Origin: Novosphingobium sp.
Lineage (GTDB): Bacteria; Pseudomonadota; Alphaproteobacteria; Sphingomonadales; Sphingomonadaceae
Reading direction: 5' to 3'
DNA length: 64,000 nt
NCBI GenBank assembly: GCA_017744735.1
Contig: JAGIAR010000005.1
Coordinates: 1 to 64,000, forward strand
Shown here piece by piece: positions 7,866 through 16,959 of the stretch. Under the pieces are notes generated by a model. The model was not told the DNA's origin and searched no databases. It worked only from the letters and a program-made list of their open reading frames with translations. Positions within the stretch are counted from its first letter, which is position 1. Each line of letters begins with the position of its first letter. The translations under genes were made by a program, and so were the position numbers.

Positions 7866-8435
7866 ATGACCAACACGGGCACCTGGCTATCCGAAAGCGC
7901 GATCGAGGCGCTGGCGAAGCGCATCGCGCGGCCGGTGGTGCTTGTCGGGATGATGGGTGTCGGCAAGTCGACCGTGGGACGCAAGCTCGCCGGTCTGCTG
8001 CACTTGCCGTTCGTCGATGCGGACGAGGAAATCGAGAAAGCCGCGCATATGTCCGTGAGCGAGATTTTCGAGAAACATGGCGAGGCCGAGTTCCGCGACG
8101 GCGAACGCCGCGTGATCGGCCGCCTGGTCAACCGGGGCCCGGCCGTGATCGCGACCGGCGGCGGCGCCTTCTGCAACGCCGAGACCCGCGCGCTGGTGCT
8201 GGCCGAAGGGATCGCGGTGTGGCTCGATTGCGATACGGCGACGCTGGTCGAGCGGGTCGGACGCAAGGACACCCGCCCGCTTTTGCGCAACGGCGACCCG
8301 GCGGAGATCCTCACCCGCCTGAAGGCCGAGCGCGAACCGTTCTACTCACAGGCCCCCATCCATGTGATGAGCGAGGCCGGGCCGCACAGCCAGACTGTGC
8401 AGCGCATCCTGCAGGGAATCGATAGATGGCTGTAA
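7866..8435 (+). CDS. aroK: Shikimate kinase
   Basis: AroK phosphorylates shikimate at the 3-hydroxyl in the aromatic amino acid pathway. The P-loop GMMGVGKST spans residues 28-36. The shikimate-binding DADEEIE follows at about 54, and the conserved GGGAFC and RPLLR blocks come later. The 189-residue length is normal, with about 20 extra N-terminal residues. The stop overlaps the start of aroB by ten bases, so the two consecutive-pathway genes are co-transcribed and probably coupled. The upstream region is shared with the divergent small membrane protein gene. Confidence 0.96.
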   Translation: MTNTGTWLSESAIEALAKRIARPVVLVGMMGVGKSTVGRKLAGLLHLPFVDADEEIEKAAHMSVSEIFEKHGEAEFRDGERRVIGRLVNRGPAVIATGGGAFCNAETRALVLAEGIAVWLDCDTATLVERVGRKDTRPLLRNGDPAEILTRLKAEREPFYSQAPIHVMSEAGPHSQTVQRILQGIDRWL

Positions 8436-9532
8436 TTCCGGTCGACCTCGCCGGCCGTTCCTACGAAGTCCGGGTGGGCCAGAGCCTGCTCGCCAATCTC
8501 GCCGACGAATGCGGGCCGCTGTTGCGCAAGCGGCGCGTGCCGATCGTGACCGACGAGAATGTCGCGCAGCACTGGCGCGCGGCGGTGGATGCCGCGCTGC
8601 TTTCCGCCGGCAAGGAGCCGCAATGGCTGGTGCTGCCGCCGGGCGAGGCGACCAAGAGCTGGGACGGGCTCGCCCGCACGGTCGAATGGCTGCTGGAACA
8701 GGAGGTCGAGCGCAAGGATCACGTGATCGCGCTCGGCGGCGGGGTGATCGGCGACCTGGTCGGCTTCGCGTCCTCGATGCTCAAGCGCGGCTGCGGCTTC
8801 ATCCAGCTGCCCACCTCGCTGCTGGCGCAGGTCGATAGCTCGGTCGGCGGCAAGACCGCGATCAATACGCCCGCCGGCAAGAACCTGGTCGGCGCGTTCC
8901 ACCAGCCGAGCCTGGTGCTCGCCGATCTCGCCACGCTGGAAACCCTTCCCCGCCGTGAGATCGGCGCCGGCTATGCGGAAGTGATCAAGTACGGAATCCT
9001 CGGCGACTATCCGTTCTTCGAATGGTGCGAAGCGCACGGCGCGAAAGTGCTCGCCGGTGACAAGGACGCCCAGGAAATCGCGGTAACCCAGAGCGTGCGC
9101 GCGAAAGCGCGGATCGTCGCCGAGGACGAGCGCGAGACAACCGGCGCGCGCGCATTGCTCAACCTCGGCCATACCTTCGGCCATGCGCTCGAGGCGGAGA
9201 CCGGCTTTTCCGACCGGTTGCTGCACGGCGAGGCGGTGGCGCTGGGCATGGTCCTGGCCGCCCGCTTCTCGGCCCGCCGCGACCTGATCTCCGCCGAGGA
9301 TGCTGCACGCATCGCCATCGCAATCGCCGCAGTCGGATTGCCGTCAGAACTGTCCTCGCTCGGCCTCAACGGCAACGGCCAGATGCTTGCCGCGCACATG
9401 CTGCACGACAAGAAGATGGACGCAGGCACACTGCCCTTCGTGCTGCTCAACGCGATCGGCGAGGCCTTCCTCGACGACAGCGTGGCGCTGGGCGAGGTAG
9501 CACAGTTCCTCGACGAGGAATTGCAGGGTTAG
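8426..9532 (+). CDS. aroB: 3-dehydroquinate synthase
   Basis: AroB converts 3-deoxy-D-arabino-heptulosonate 7-phosphate to 3-dehydroquinate, using NAD+ and a metal ion. The 368 residues include the NAD-binding GGGVIGDLVGFASSMLKRG, then QLPTSLLAQVDSSVGGKTA with the catalytic lysine, AGKNLVGAFHQP, and the metal-binding NLGHTFGHALE and HGEAVALGM. It begins inside the aroK coding region and ends four bases inside the convergent DUF488 gene. AroB and AroK catalyse steps 2 and 5 of the shikimate pathway. Start and length agree with the family. Confidence 0.97.
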   Translation: MAVIPVDLAGRSYEVRVGQSLLANLADECGPLLRKRRVPIVTDENVAQHWRAAVDAALLSAGKEPQWLVLPPGEATKSWDGLARTVEWLLEQEVERKDHVIALGGGVIGDLVGFASSMLKRGCGFIQLPTSLLAQVDSSVGGKTAINTPAGKNLVGAFHQPSLVLADLATLETLPRREIGAGYAEVIKYGILGDYPFFEWCEAHGAKVLAGDKDAQEIAVTQSVRAKARIVAEDERETTGARALLNLGHTFGHALEAETGFSDRLLHGEAVALGMVLAARFSARRDLISAEDAARIAIAIAAVGLPSELSSLGLNGNGQMLAAHMLHDKKMDAGTLPFVLLNAIGEAFLDDSVALGEVAQFLDEELQG

Positions 9533-9978
9533 ACCAACACGTCCGGTTCCAAATCCACCACTTCGAAATCGCTCAGCAGCGCCCCGATCAGCAGGCTGCG
9601 ATGGCACTCCTTCGCGCGGCGTTCGTAGCACAGCAGGCAGGTCGGGATTTCCAGCGCCAGCGCGCGCAATTCGGCCATCTGTGCCAATGCCTGGGGGAGC
9701 TCCAGCTGCCCGGAATAGATCCGGGCCAGCTCCGCATGATCGCCACGTCGCGCCGCCGCGCGGCCTTCGGCGGGAGTGCCGAGATCGCGCAAGTGCCGAT
9801 AGGCGATCCCGGCTTCCTCGACAGCAGCTTTGAGCGAGCTCTTCGAGAAACCCGGACGGCGCGACAAGGGCAGGTAGCGGATGTCCGCCAGCAGCTTGGC
9901 CCCGGCATCGCGCAACGTATCGACCAGCGCGGCCTGGGTCGCCTGCTCGTAACCGATGGTGAAGATCGTGGGCATCAC
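9529..9978 (-). CDS. DUF488 family protein
   Basis: The 149-residue product matches the DUF488 family: an N-terminal TIGYE motif, DIRYLPLSRRPGFSK near residue 35, and a C-terminal CLLCYERRAKECHRSLL block with three cysteines. Members are small cytoplasmic proteins with no settled biochemical function; the conserved Cys/His cluster has been taken to suggest a catalytic or metal-binding site. The gene converges on aroB with a four-base overlap of coding sequence, so its expression may be affected by aroB read-through. It shares no evident operon with its neighbours. Family assignment is confident; function is open. Confidence 0.85.
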   Translation of the reverse strand: MMPTIFTIGYEQATQAALVDTLRDAGAKLLADIRYLPLSRRPGFSKSSLKAAVEEAGIAYRHLRDLGTPAEGRAAARRGDHAELARIYSGQLELPQALAQMAELRALALEIPTCLLCYERRAKECHRSLLIGALLSDFEVVDLEPDVLV

Positions 9979-10057
9979 GGCAATATAGGTGCTGCCGGGG
10001 GTTTCGCGAGGCCTCTCGCGGCGCTAACCCGTTGCAAACGCAACTTGCGGAGCCTGC

Positions 10058-11470
10058 ATGACCGCCACCGAAGTGACCCCCGAACTCGATATCGTCAACA
10101 AGAACGACCGCGCCTTTCTCGGCCACCCCAAGGGGCTCGGCTACCTTGCCTTCACCGAGGCATGGGAGCGCTTCTCGTTCTACGGCATGCGGGGATTGCT
10201 GCCGCTCTACATGATCCACTTCCTGTTCCGGCCCGAAGAAGTCGCCAAGGTCGGCGGGATCGAAACCTTGCGCAAACTGTTCGGCGGGCTGCAGGGCGAA
10301 CCTTTCGCGATCGCGATCGCCGGGGCCTATGCCGCGGGCGTTTACCTGACTCCGATCTTCGGCGGGCTGCTTGCAGACCAGGTGCTCGGCAAGCGCCGCA
10401 CGGTGCTGCTCGGCGCGATCACCATGGCGGTCGGCCACTTCCTGATGGCCTTCAACCTGACCTTCGTGCTCGCGCTGCTGTGCCTCGTCGTCGGTTCGGG
10501 CATGTTCAAGGGCAATATCTCGAGCCAGGTCGGCTCGCTCTACAAGCCGGGCGACCTGCGCCGGGCGGACGCGTTCCAGATCTTCTATCTCGGGATCAAC
10601 GCCGGGGTGATCGCATCGCCGCTGGTGATCGGCACGCTGGGCGAGAAGGTCGGCTGGCACTGGGGCTTCGGCGCCGCGGGGATCGGCATGCTACTCGGCC
10701 TCACGATCTACATCGCCGGCCAGAAGTACCTGCCCAGGGAGCATTTCGACGTTCCCGGCAGCAGCCGTGCGAAGGACAAGCCGGCGCAGGAACCGATGAC
10801 CCGGAAAGACTGGCTCTCCGTTCTTGCGGCGTTGCTCCTGATCCCGGTGCTCGCGCTGGGCCAGGTGCCCAACGACCAGATCTTCGGCGCCTACATCGTC
10901 TGGGCCGACCAGCAGTTCAACCTGGTGTTCTTCGGCATCCGCCTGCCGACCACGTGGCTGGTGACGCTCGACGCGACCGTCAGCGTCGCCTTCCTCGCAA
11001 TCGTCGCGCTGTTCTACCGCTGGTACGGCAAGCACTGGAAGGAGCCCGACGAGCTGACCAAGATCATCATCGGCTCCGCAATCTCGGTGCTAGGGGTCGG
11101 CTGCCTCTACATCGCCGCATTGACTCAACCCGAAGGCGGCAAGATCGGCCTGTTCTGGCCTGTGATGTTCCATGTGGTGAACTCGATCGCCTTCGCGCAC
11201 ATCCTGCCAGTCGGCCTGGCGCTCTACGCACGGCTCGCCCCCAAGCAGCTCAACTCCACCGTGATCGCGTTCTACTTCATCGGCTTCTTCGTCGATGGGG
11301 CCATGACCGGCTATGTCGGGACCTGGTTCGGCAGTATTCCGACCACCACCTTCTGGGCGATCCACATGGGCTTCTCGGCGGTCTGCGGCGGGGTGCTGGT
11401 GCTGTTCAAGCTGTTCCTGGCCAAGCCGCTGATGGGCGACAGTAAGGCCGAGGACCTGGCACTGGCGTGA
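10058..11470 (+). CDS. POT/PTR family proton-dependent peptide transporter
   Basis: This 470-residue inner-membrane protein imports di- or tripeptides with protons. The N-terminal signature EAWERFSFYGMRGLL is the ExxERFxYYG motif of the POT family, used for proton coupling. GGLLADQVLGKRRTVLLGA is the loop between helices 2 and 3 of the major facilitator fold. About 12 or more hydrophobic segments are present, with a polar central loop near residues 215-260. The final transmembrane region contains FFVDGAMTGYVG. The gene stands alone between the divergent DUF488 gene and the convergent bioB. Substrate range cannot be deduced beyond short peptides. Confidence 0.93.
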   Translation: MTATEVTPELDIVNKNDRAFLGHPKGLGYLAFTEAWERFSFYGMRGLLPLYMIHFLFRPEEVAKVGGIETLRKLFGGLQGEPFAIAIAGAYAAGVYLTPIFGGLLADQVLGKRRTVLLGAITMAVGHFLMAFNLTFVLALLCLVVGSGMFKGNISSQVGSLYKPGDLRRADAFQIFYLGINAGVIASPLVIGTLGEKVGWHWGFGAAGIGMLLGLTIYIAGQKYLPREHFDVPGSSRAKDKPAQEPMTRKDWLSVLAALLLIPVLALGQVPNDQIFGAYIVWADQQFNLVFFGIRLPTTWLVTLDATVSVAFLAIVALFYRWYGKHWKEPDELTKIIIGSAISVLGVGCLYIAALTQPEGGKIGLFWPVMFHVVNSIAFAHILPVGLALYARLAPKQLNSTVIAFYFIGFFVDGAMTGYVGTWFGSIPTTTFWAIHMGFSAVCGGVLVLFKLFLAKPLMGDSKAEDLALA

Positions 11471-11494
11471 CGGCCGCGCGATCGACCGATCGGA

Positions 11495-12508
11495 CTATTC
11501 CGCCAGTTCGCGCTCGGTAGCCCTCTGGGCCCGCAGCGGCTCTTCGCCTGAGAGGGGCTTGAGCCCGAGCCGGGCGAACAGCGCCTTGTCGCTATCGTCG
11601 CCCGCGTTGGGGGCGGTGAGCAGCTTGTCGCCGGTGAAGATCGAGTTCGCCCCCGCCATGAAGCACAGCGCCTGGGTCGCCTCGCTCATGCTCTCGCGTC
11701 CGGCCGACAGGCGGACCATCGAGAGCGGCATGGTGATCCGCGCCACCGCGACGGTGCGGACGAATTCGATGTCGTCGATCTTGGCCAGCGGCGTATCGGC
11801 CAGCATGTCGCCCAGCACCGTGCCCCTGACCGGCACCAGCGCGTTGACCGGCACGCTTTCGGGATGCTGCGGCAGGGTGCTGAGCGTGTGGATGAAGCCA
11901 ACCCGATCACTGCGTGTCTCGCCCATGCCGACGATCCCGCCCGAGCAGACGTTGATCCCGGCGGTCCGGACGTTGTCGAGCGTCTCCAGCCGGTCTTCGA
12001 AGGTCCGGGTGGAAATCACCCGCTCGTAATATTCCGGGCTGCTGTCGATGTTGTGGTTGTAATAGTCGAGCCCGGCATCGGCGAGCATCTCGGCCTGCTT
12101 CGGGGTGAGCATCCCCAGCGTCATGCAGGTTTCGAGCCCCATCGCGCGCACGCCCGCGACGATCTGGACGATCGCGGGCATGTCGCGATCCTTCGGGTTG
12201 CGCCAGGCGGCACCCATGCAGAAGCGCTGACTGCCGTTGTCCTTCGCCTGCGCCGCCATCTGCAGCACCGAGCGGACATCCATCAGCTTGCTCGCCTCGA
12301 CCCCGCTGTCGGCCTTCACCGACTGCGAGCAATAGCCGCAATCCTCGGGGCAGCCGCCGGTCTTGATCGACAGCAGCGTGCAGAGCTGGACCTCGTCCGC
12401 GGGATGGTGCGCGCGGTGCACTTCGGCGGCGCGGAACACGAGTTCGGTGAAAGGGAGATCGAACAGCGTGGCGATCTCTTCGCGAGTCCAGTCGGTACGA
12501 ATGGTCAT
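11495..12508 (-). CDS. bioB: Biotin synthase
   Basis: BioB inserts sulfur into dethiobiotin, the last step in biotin synthesis, using radical SAM chemistry. The cluster motif CPEDCGYC gives Cys53, Cys57 and Cys60, ligands of the 4Fe-4S cluster. [13 protein letters not shown] and [11 protein letters not shown] match the substrate and auxiliary cluster regions, and [17 protein letters not shown] carries the arginine that ligates the 2Fe-2S cluster. At 337 residues the length is normal. Other bio genes are absent here, so bioB is unlinked. Biotin feeds the acetyl-CoA and propionyl-CoA carboxylases, whose subunits are encoded in this window. Confidence 0.97.
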   Translation of the reverse strand: MTIRTDWTREEIATLFDLPFTELVFRAAEVHRAHHPADEVQLCTLLSIKTGGCPEDCGYCSQSVKADSGVEASKLMDVRSVLQMAAQAKDNGSQRFCMGAAWRNPKDRDMPAIVQIVAGVRAMGLETCMTLGMLTPKQAEMLADAGLDYYNHNIDSSPEYYERVISTRTFEDRLETLDNVRTAGINVCSGGIVGMGETRSDRVGFIHTLSTLPQHPESVPVNALVPVRGTVLGDMLADTPLAKIDDIEFVRTVAVARITMPLSMVRLSAGRESMSEATQALCFMAGANSIFTGDKLLTAPNAGDDSDKALFARLGLKPLSGEEPLRAQRATERELAE

Positions 12509-12542
12509 GCGGCTTCCTAGCGCCTTCCGGCGCCAAGCGAAA

Positions 12543-13442
12543 TCACTTCCCGTCGAGCGTGCGCGCGTGCTTTTCCGCCGCGGAGCAGGCCGGTTCGAAC
12601 CCTTCGTAGGGCGGCTGGTCGCTCGGGACCGGGAACAGGAACTGCAGCGCCGTGGGGCTGAGCGCGTGATAGGTGGTCGAATGGCGCAGGTCGGGCCTCA
12701 CCACCGCGCACCAGCCGGCGTCCGACGGCGGCTCAAGCGCGGTCAGCGCGGACACCACCTTGTCGAAGCCGCCCTGCATCTCGGGCCCTTCGCTGCCGAC
12801 CGCCATGAACAGATGCGGGGCGCGGCGGCCGGCGAGCAGTTCGTGCGCCCGCGCCGCAAGCCGCCCTTCGTCCCACCACAGGCTCGGGCTGATCGCCGCG
12901 TAGTGCTCGAACAGGTCCGGTTGCTCGAGCGCGGTCTCGACGATGAACAGGCCCGCCAGCGATTCCCCGATCACTCCCCGGTTCCCGTCGGTGCGATAGC
13001 GCGCCTCGACCAGCGGGATCACCTCGCTCGCGATATAGCGGCGGAAGTCCGCCGAATGGCCAGCGGTCGGATACTGCTTCAGCAGCTCGGCGCTCCGGGT
13101 CGGCCCGACCAGCTCCTTGCGCCGGTCGCCCGTCTCGATTCCGACCACGATCGCTTCCTGCGACCGGCCCCAGATCGAATTGAGCGAGGTGGTGCCCGAA
13201 ACATGCAGGAAATCCTGATCGACCCCGCCGTCGATCAGATAGAGCACCGGATAGGACTTGTTCCCCTCGGCATAGGACGGCGGAAGGTAGATCGCCAGGT
13301 GGCGGTCCTCTCCCAGCACGGCGGAATGGAGCGTCAGTTGCTCGCCGACGACGATCGGCGCCGACATGGCGGCGGGCGGACCGGCGACGGCCGGAACACC
13401 CGGGGCCAGCAAGGCGGCGGCGAACAGCAGAGCGCGCATCAT
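12543..13442 (-). CDS. Secreted putative esterase (alpha/beta hydrolase, esterase D-like)
   Basis: The product has 299 residues, with a signal peptide to about residue 24. It belongs to the putative esterase superfamily that includes enterochelin esterase and S-formylglutathione hydrolase-like enzymes. The strand [10 protein letters not shown] is followed by the nucleophile elbow [15 protein letters not shown] is typical of IroE-like esterases, and HSTTYHAL near the C-terminus supplies a plausible catalytic histidine. The natural ester is unknown. The first ATG overlaps the stop of the upstream enoyl-CoA hydratase gene; a second ATG follows directly. The coupling suggests co-expression, but the hydrolase is exported while the hydratase is cytoplasmic. 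Confidence 0.84.
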   Translation of the reverse strand: MMRALLFAAALLAPGVPAVAGPPAAMSAPIVVGEQLTLHSAVLGEDRHLAIYLPPSYAEGNKSYPVLYLIDGGVDQDFLHVSGTTSLNSIWGRSQEAIVVGIETGDRRKELVGPTRSAELLKQYPTAGHSADFRRYIASEVIPLVEARYRTDGNRGVIGESLAGLFIVETALEQPDLFEHYAAISPSLWWDEGRLAARAHELLAGRRAPHLFMAVGSEGPEMQGGFDKVVSALTALEPPSDAGWCAVVRPDLRHSTTYHALSPTALQFLFPVPSDQPPYEGFEPACSAAEKHARTLDGK

Positions 13443-14218
13443 TTTCCTTTGAACTTCGCCTCTCGCCTGGTCAGGAAGGCCGCGATGCCCTCCTCGGCGT
13501 CCGCGGTCGCGGCGGCGGCGCGCTGGGCCTCGGCCTCCTGTGTCATCGTCGCGGCGTAGGAATGGGTCTCGGCATCGAGCAGGCTGCGCTTCAGCAGGCC
13601 GAAGGCCTGCGTCGGGCCCTTCGCCAGCTTGCGGGCAAGTGCATGGGCGCTGTGCTCCAGCATTGTCTCGGGCACGCAGCGGTGGATCAAGCCCCATTGC
13701 TGGGCCTGGGGCCCGTGGACCTTCTCGCCCAGCATCAGCATTTCGGCGGCGCGTGCCCGGCCGATCAGGCGGGGCAGCAGCCAGCTTGCGCCGCCATCGG
13801 GCACCAGCCCGATGTTGACGAAGGCCTGAAGGAAATAGGCGCCCTCCCCCGCAATCGCGAAGTCGCAGGCGAGCGCCAGGCTGCAGCCGATGCCGGCCGC
13901 CGCACCGTTGACCTCGGCGACCACCGGTAGGCGGTGCTCGGCGATGTCGAGCAGCAGCGGATGGTAGTGATCGGTGAGCGAGGTATAGGCGCCCCCGGAC
14001 GGGTCACCGCCCGCCATCACCGCGGAAAGATCGGCGCCCGAACAGAAGGCCCGCCCCTCGCCCCGGATCAGGACGCTGCGTGCATCGTCGGTATGCGCGA
14101 GCGCATGGCGCATTTCGTCGGCCATCTGCGGCGTCAGGGCATTGAGCTTGTTCGGCCGCGCGAGCGTGACGGTGGCGACCTCGCGGGCGATTTCGAATTT
14201 GATCGAGCGGTATTCCAT
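13439..14218 (-). CDS. Enoyl-CoA hydratase/isomerase family protein
   Basis: This 259-residue crotonase-fold enzyme acts on acyl-CoA thioesters, most likely hydrating 2-enoyl-CoA in fatty acid or amino acid breakdown. The oxyanion-hole region GRAFCSGADLSAV and the CoA-binding region AAGIGCSLALACDFAIA are clear. Following it is FVNIGLVPDGGASWLLPRLIG, with an aspartate-glycine pair instead of the usual second catalytic glutamate of true hydratases, as in many PaaG-like isomerases. It lies between pccB and the esterase on the same strand, in keeping with acyl-CoA metabolism. Superfamily membership is firm; the precise reaction is not. Confidence 0.9.
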   Translation of the reverse strand: MEYRSIKFEIAREVATVTLARPNKLNALTPQMADEMRHALAHTDDARSVLIRGEGRAFCSGADLSAVMAGGDPSGGAYTSLTDHYHPLLLDIAEHRLPVVAEVNGAAAGIGCSLALACDFAIAGEGAYFLQAFVNIGLVPDGGASWLLPRLIGRARAAEMLMLGEKVHGPQAQQWGLIHRCVPETMLEHSAHALARKLAKGPTQAFGLLKRSLLDAETHSYAATMTQEAEAQRAAAATADAEEGIAAFLTRREAKFKGK

Positions 14219-14263
14219 TACTGCGCCTTAATCGCCTCTCCCCTTTCGCCGCGCTGAATTGGC

Positions 14264-15796
14264 CTACAGCGGCATGTTCCCGTGCTTCTTCCACGGATTG
14301 TCGAGTTGTTTGTTCCGAAGCTTCCTTAACCCCAGCGCAACCCTTCGCCGGGTCGAATGCGGATAGATCACCTCGTCGATGAAGCCCTTGCTCGCGGCGA
14401 CGAAGGGGTTGGCGAAGGCGTCTTCGTATTCCTTGGTGCGTTCGGCGATCCGTTCCGGGTGGGCGGCCTCCTTGCGGAAGATGATCTCCACCGCGCCCTT
14501 CGCGCCCATCACCGCGATCTCCGCGGTGGGCCAGGCGTAGTTGAGATCGCCGCGCAAATGCTTCGAAGCCATCACGTCATACGCGCCGCCATAGGCCTTG
14601 CGGGTAATCACGGTGATCTTGGGCACGGTCGCCTCGGCAAAGGCATAGAGCAGCTTCGCGCCGTGCTTGATGATCCCGCCGAGTTCCTGGGCGGTGCCAG
14701 GCAGGAAGCCGGGGACGTCGACGAAGGTCAGGATCGGGATATCGAAGCAATCGCAGAAGCGCACGAATCGCGCGGCCTTCTTCGAGCTGTTGATGTCGAG
14801 GCAGCCGGCGAGCACCATCGGCTGGTTCGCGACCACACCCACGGTGCGCCCCTCGACCCGGCCGAAGCCGATCAGGATATTGCCCGCATGATCGGGCTGG
14901 AGTTCGAAGAAGTCGCCCTCGTCGAGCACCTTCCGCACCAGCTCGTGCATGTCGTAGGGGTGGTTGGGGTTGTCGGGCACCAGCGTGTCGAGGCTGTTCT
15001 CGATCCGGTCCCACGGGTCCGTGGTCGGCCGTTCGGGCAGTTCGTCGCGGTTCGAAAGCGGCAGGAAATCGAAAAAGCGCCGCGCAGCGAGCAGGGCTTC
15101 GAGATCGTTCTCGAGCGCGAGGTCGGCCACCCCGGTGCGGGTGGTGTGGGTGGTCGCCCCACCCAGCTCTTCCTGGCTGACGACCTCGTTGGTGACGGTC
15201 TTCACCACGTCGGGCCCGGTGACGAACATGTAGCTCGTGCCCTTCACCATGAAGATGAAGTCGGTCATCGCCGGCGAATAGACCGCGCCGCCCGCGCAGG
15301 GTCCCATGATCAGGCTGAGCTGCGGCACCACGCCGCTGGCGAGCACATTGCGCTGGAACACCTCGGCATAGCCGCCGAGGCTCGCGACGCCTTCCTGGAT
15401 GCGCGCGCCGCCCGAGTCCGACAGGCCGATCACCGGAGCGCCGACCTTCAGCGCCATGTCCATGATCTTGCAGATCTTCTGCGCGTGACGCTCGGACAGC
15501 GATCCGCCGAAGACAGTGAAATCCTGCGCATAGACGAAGGCCAGCCGGCCGTTGATCGTGCCGCTGCCGGTCACCACCCCGTCGCCGGGCACCTTCTGGT
15601 GCTCCATCCCGAAATCGTCGCAATTGTGCTCGACATACATGTCGAGTTCCTCGAACGAGCCTTCGTCGAGCAGCACGGCGATCCGCTCGCGCGCGGTCAG
15701 CTTTCCCTTGGCATGCTGAGCATCGATCCGTTCCTGCCCGCCCCCGAGCATCGCGGCGGCACGGCGGCGTTCGAGTTCGGCGATGTTGGCGGACAA
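14264..15796 (-). CDS. pccB: Propionyl-CoA (acyl-CoA) carboxylase, carboxyltransferase beta subunit
   Basis: This subunit moves the carboxyl group from biotin to propionyl-CoA to form methylmalonyl-CoA. At 510 residues it has the full N- and C-terminal carboxyltransferase halves. The N-half has [35 protein letters not shown] and [13 protein letters not shown]. The C-half has [14 protein letters not shown] and [26 protein letters not shown], then [11 protein letters not shown]. These are typical of PccB and not AccD, since no zinc finger is present. The alpha (biotin-carrying) subunit is not next to it in this window. The enzyme serves odd-chain fatty acid and branched amino acid degradation. 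Confidence 0.94.
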   Translation of the reverse strand: MSANIAELERRRAAAMLGGGQERIDAQHAKGKLTARERIAVLLDEGSFEELDMYVEHNCDDFGMEHQKVPGDGVVTGSGTINGRLAFVYAQDFTVFGGSLSERHAQKICKIMDMALKVGAPVIGLSDSGGARIQEGVASLGGYAEVFQRNVLASGVVPQLSLIMGPCAGGAVYSPAMTDFIFMVKGTSYMFVTGPDVVKTVTNEVVSQEELGGATTHTTRTGVADLALENDLEALLAARRFFDFLPLSNRDELPERPTTDPWDRIENSLDTLVPDNPNHPYDMHELVRKVLDEGDFFELQPDHAGNILIGFGRVEGRTVGVVANQPMVLAGCLDINSSKKAARFVRFCDCFDIPILTFVDVPGFLPGTAQELGGIIKHGAKLLYAFAEATVPKITVITRKAYGGAYDVMASKHLRGDLNYAWPTAEIAVMGAKGAVEIIFRKEAAHPERIAERTKEYEDAFANPFVAASKGFIDEVIYPHSTRRRVALGLRKLRNKQLDNPWKKHGNMPL

Positions 15797-15867
15797 TATT
15801 CCCCCCGTTCTGCGGACCGTTCTTACTGTGTTTCAAGCGTAACCGGACGGCGAAGGCCGGGCAAGGC

Positions 15868-16914
15868 CTACCCGGGAACGTGTGCCGCAAGCCCATGGGC
15901 ATGCGTTCCATGGTCGATCAGCGCGACGACCGAGGTGGCGATGACCAGCATCAGCAGGGCGAAAGCAAGCAGACCGAGGGCAAGCGCGCGATTTGCCGGC
16001 TTGCTCGCCGCGACGGCCGAGCGCCCGGTGCGCGCCCGCCGATCGGCCACGCGGTCTTCCTCGCTGCCCCAGCCGTAGAGGATGATCATCGCGGAGACCG
16101 CGAACATCATCGTGCCGGGGATCCACATGATGATCCCGCCGGTCTCCTCGTCGGTCAGCGGCGGTACCTGCCACAGGTGGCCGAGGATTTCATAGGCGTG
16201 GTAGAGCTGGACGTCCTTCAGCGCGAGGAACGCGCCGAGCACGATGTTGCCGAGCGCGGCGCAGGCGAACATCGCCAGGCGCGGCGCGAGCCCCGGGCCA
16301 TGCGGCGGCGGGCGCCGGTCGAAGATCACCGAGAAGAACACCAGCCCCGTCGCCAGCAGGCTGATGTGCCACAGATAGTGGATCGGCTCGTTCAGGATCG
16401 CGAGGTCGTGGTATTTCGGGATCATCCAGAAATAGCTGGCGAACAGGAACAGGATCGTCGCCACCACCGGATTGCGCAGGCCGTGGAGCACGCTCCGCAG
16501 CCACCCACGCCCGGCGAAGAACGGTGAAACTCCCGCCGGCAGGCCGCGAACGAAGGCAGCCTGCGGCCGCGAAAGGAAGATCAGCATCGGCGCGATCGTG
16601 CGCAGCAGCATGTGCTCCACTTGGTGGACGGCGAAGATGTGATCCGCGAGCGGCTCGATCGGCGAGATCAGCGCGAGGAACAGCGCGAACAGCCCGCCGA
16701 AGAACGCGGCGACGCGCCAGCGATCGTTTTCGAAGCCGTGCCGGCTGCCGCGCCAGTAGATCAGACCGGCGACGACCAGCGCAAGGATGATCTCCGGCGA
16801 CAGTTCCCACATGGTGAGCGGGTCGGTGCCGATCGCCTCATGGTCGCCATGGGCGAAGGCGGGCGTGGTGGCGAGCAGCGTGAGGAGCGCCCAAATCCAG
16901 CGTTTGCAAGGCAT
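15868..16914 (-). CDS. ctaG: Cytochrome c oxidase assembly protein, caa3 CtaG type
   Basis: The 348-residue protein starts with a signal peptide ending near ATTPAFA, followed by a histidine-containing HGDHEA segment. About seven hydrophobic helices follow, with conserved motifs WRVAAFFGG, HQVEHMLL, HYLWHISLLATGLVFF and GTMMFAVSAM. This pattern fits the CtaG family found with aa3/caa3 oxidases, where it helps insert copper; it is unrelated to the Cox11-type CtaG. The C-terminus ends in a further hydrophobic span and a short His-rich tail (HGTHAHGLAAH). No oxidase subunit genes are adjacent, so it acts at a distance from its partners. Family call is good; the copper role is from known homologues. 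Confidence 0.85.
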   Translation of the reverse strand: MPCKRWIWALLTLLATTPAFAHGDHEAIGTDPLTMWELSPEIILALVVAGLIYWRGSRHGFENDRWRVAAFFGGLFALFLALISPIEPLADHIFAVHQVEHMLLRTIAPMLIFLSRPQAAFVRGLPAGVSPFFAGRGWLRSVLHGLRNPVVATILFLFASYFWMIPKYHDLAILNEPIHYLWHISLLATGLVFFSVIFDRRPPPHGPGLAPRLAMFACAALGNIVLGAFLALKDVQLYHAYEILGHLWQVPPLTDEETGGIIMWIPGTMMFAVSAMIILYGWGSEEDRVADRRARTGRSAVAASKPANRALALGLLAFALLMLVIATSVVALIDHGTHAHGLAAHVPG

Positions 16915-16959
16915 GCCCCGCCTTTACGCCCCCTAGCCGTGGGCGCAAGGGCCGAAGGA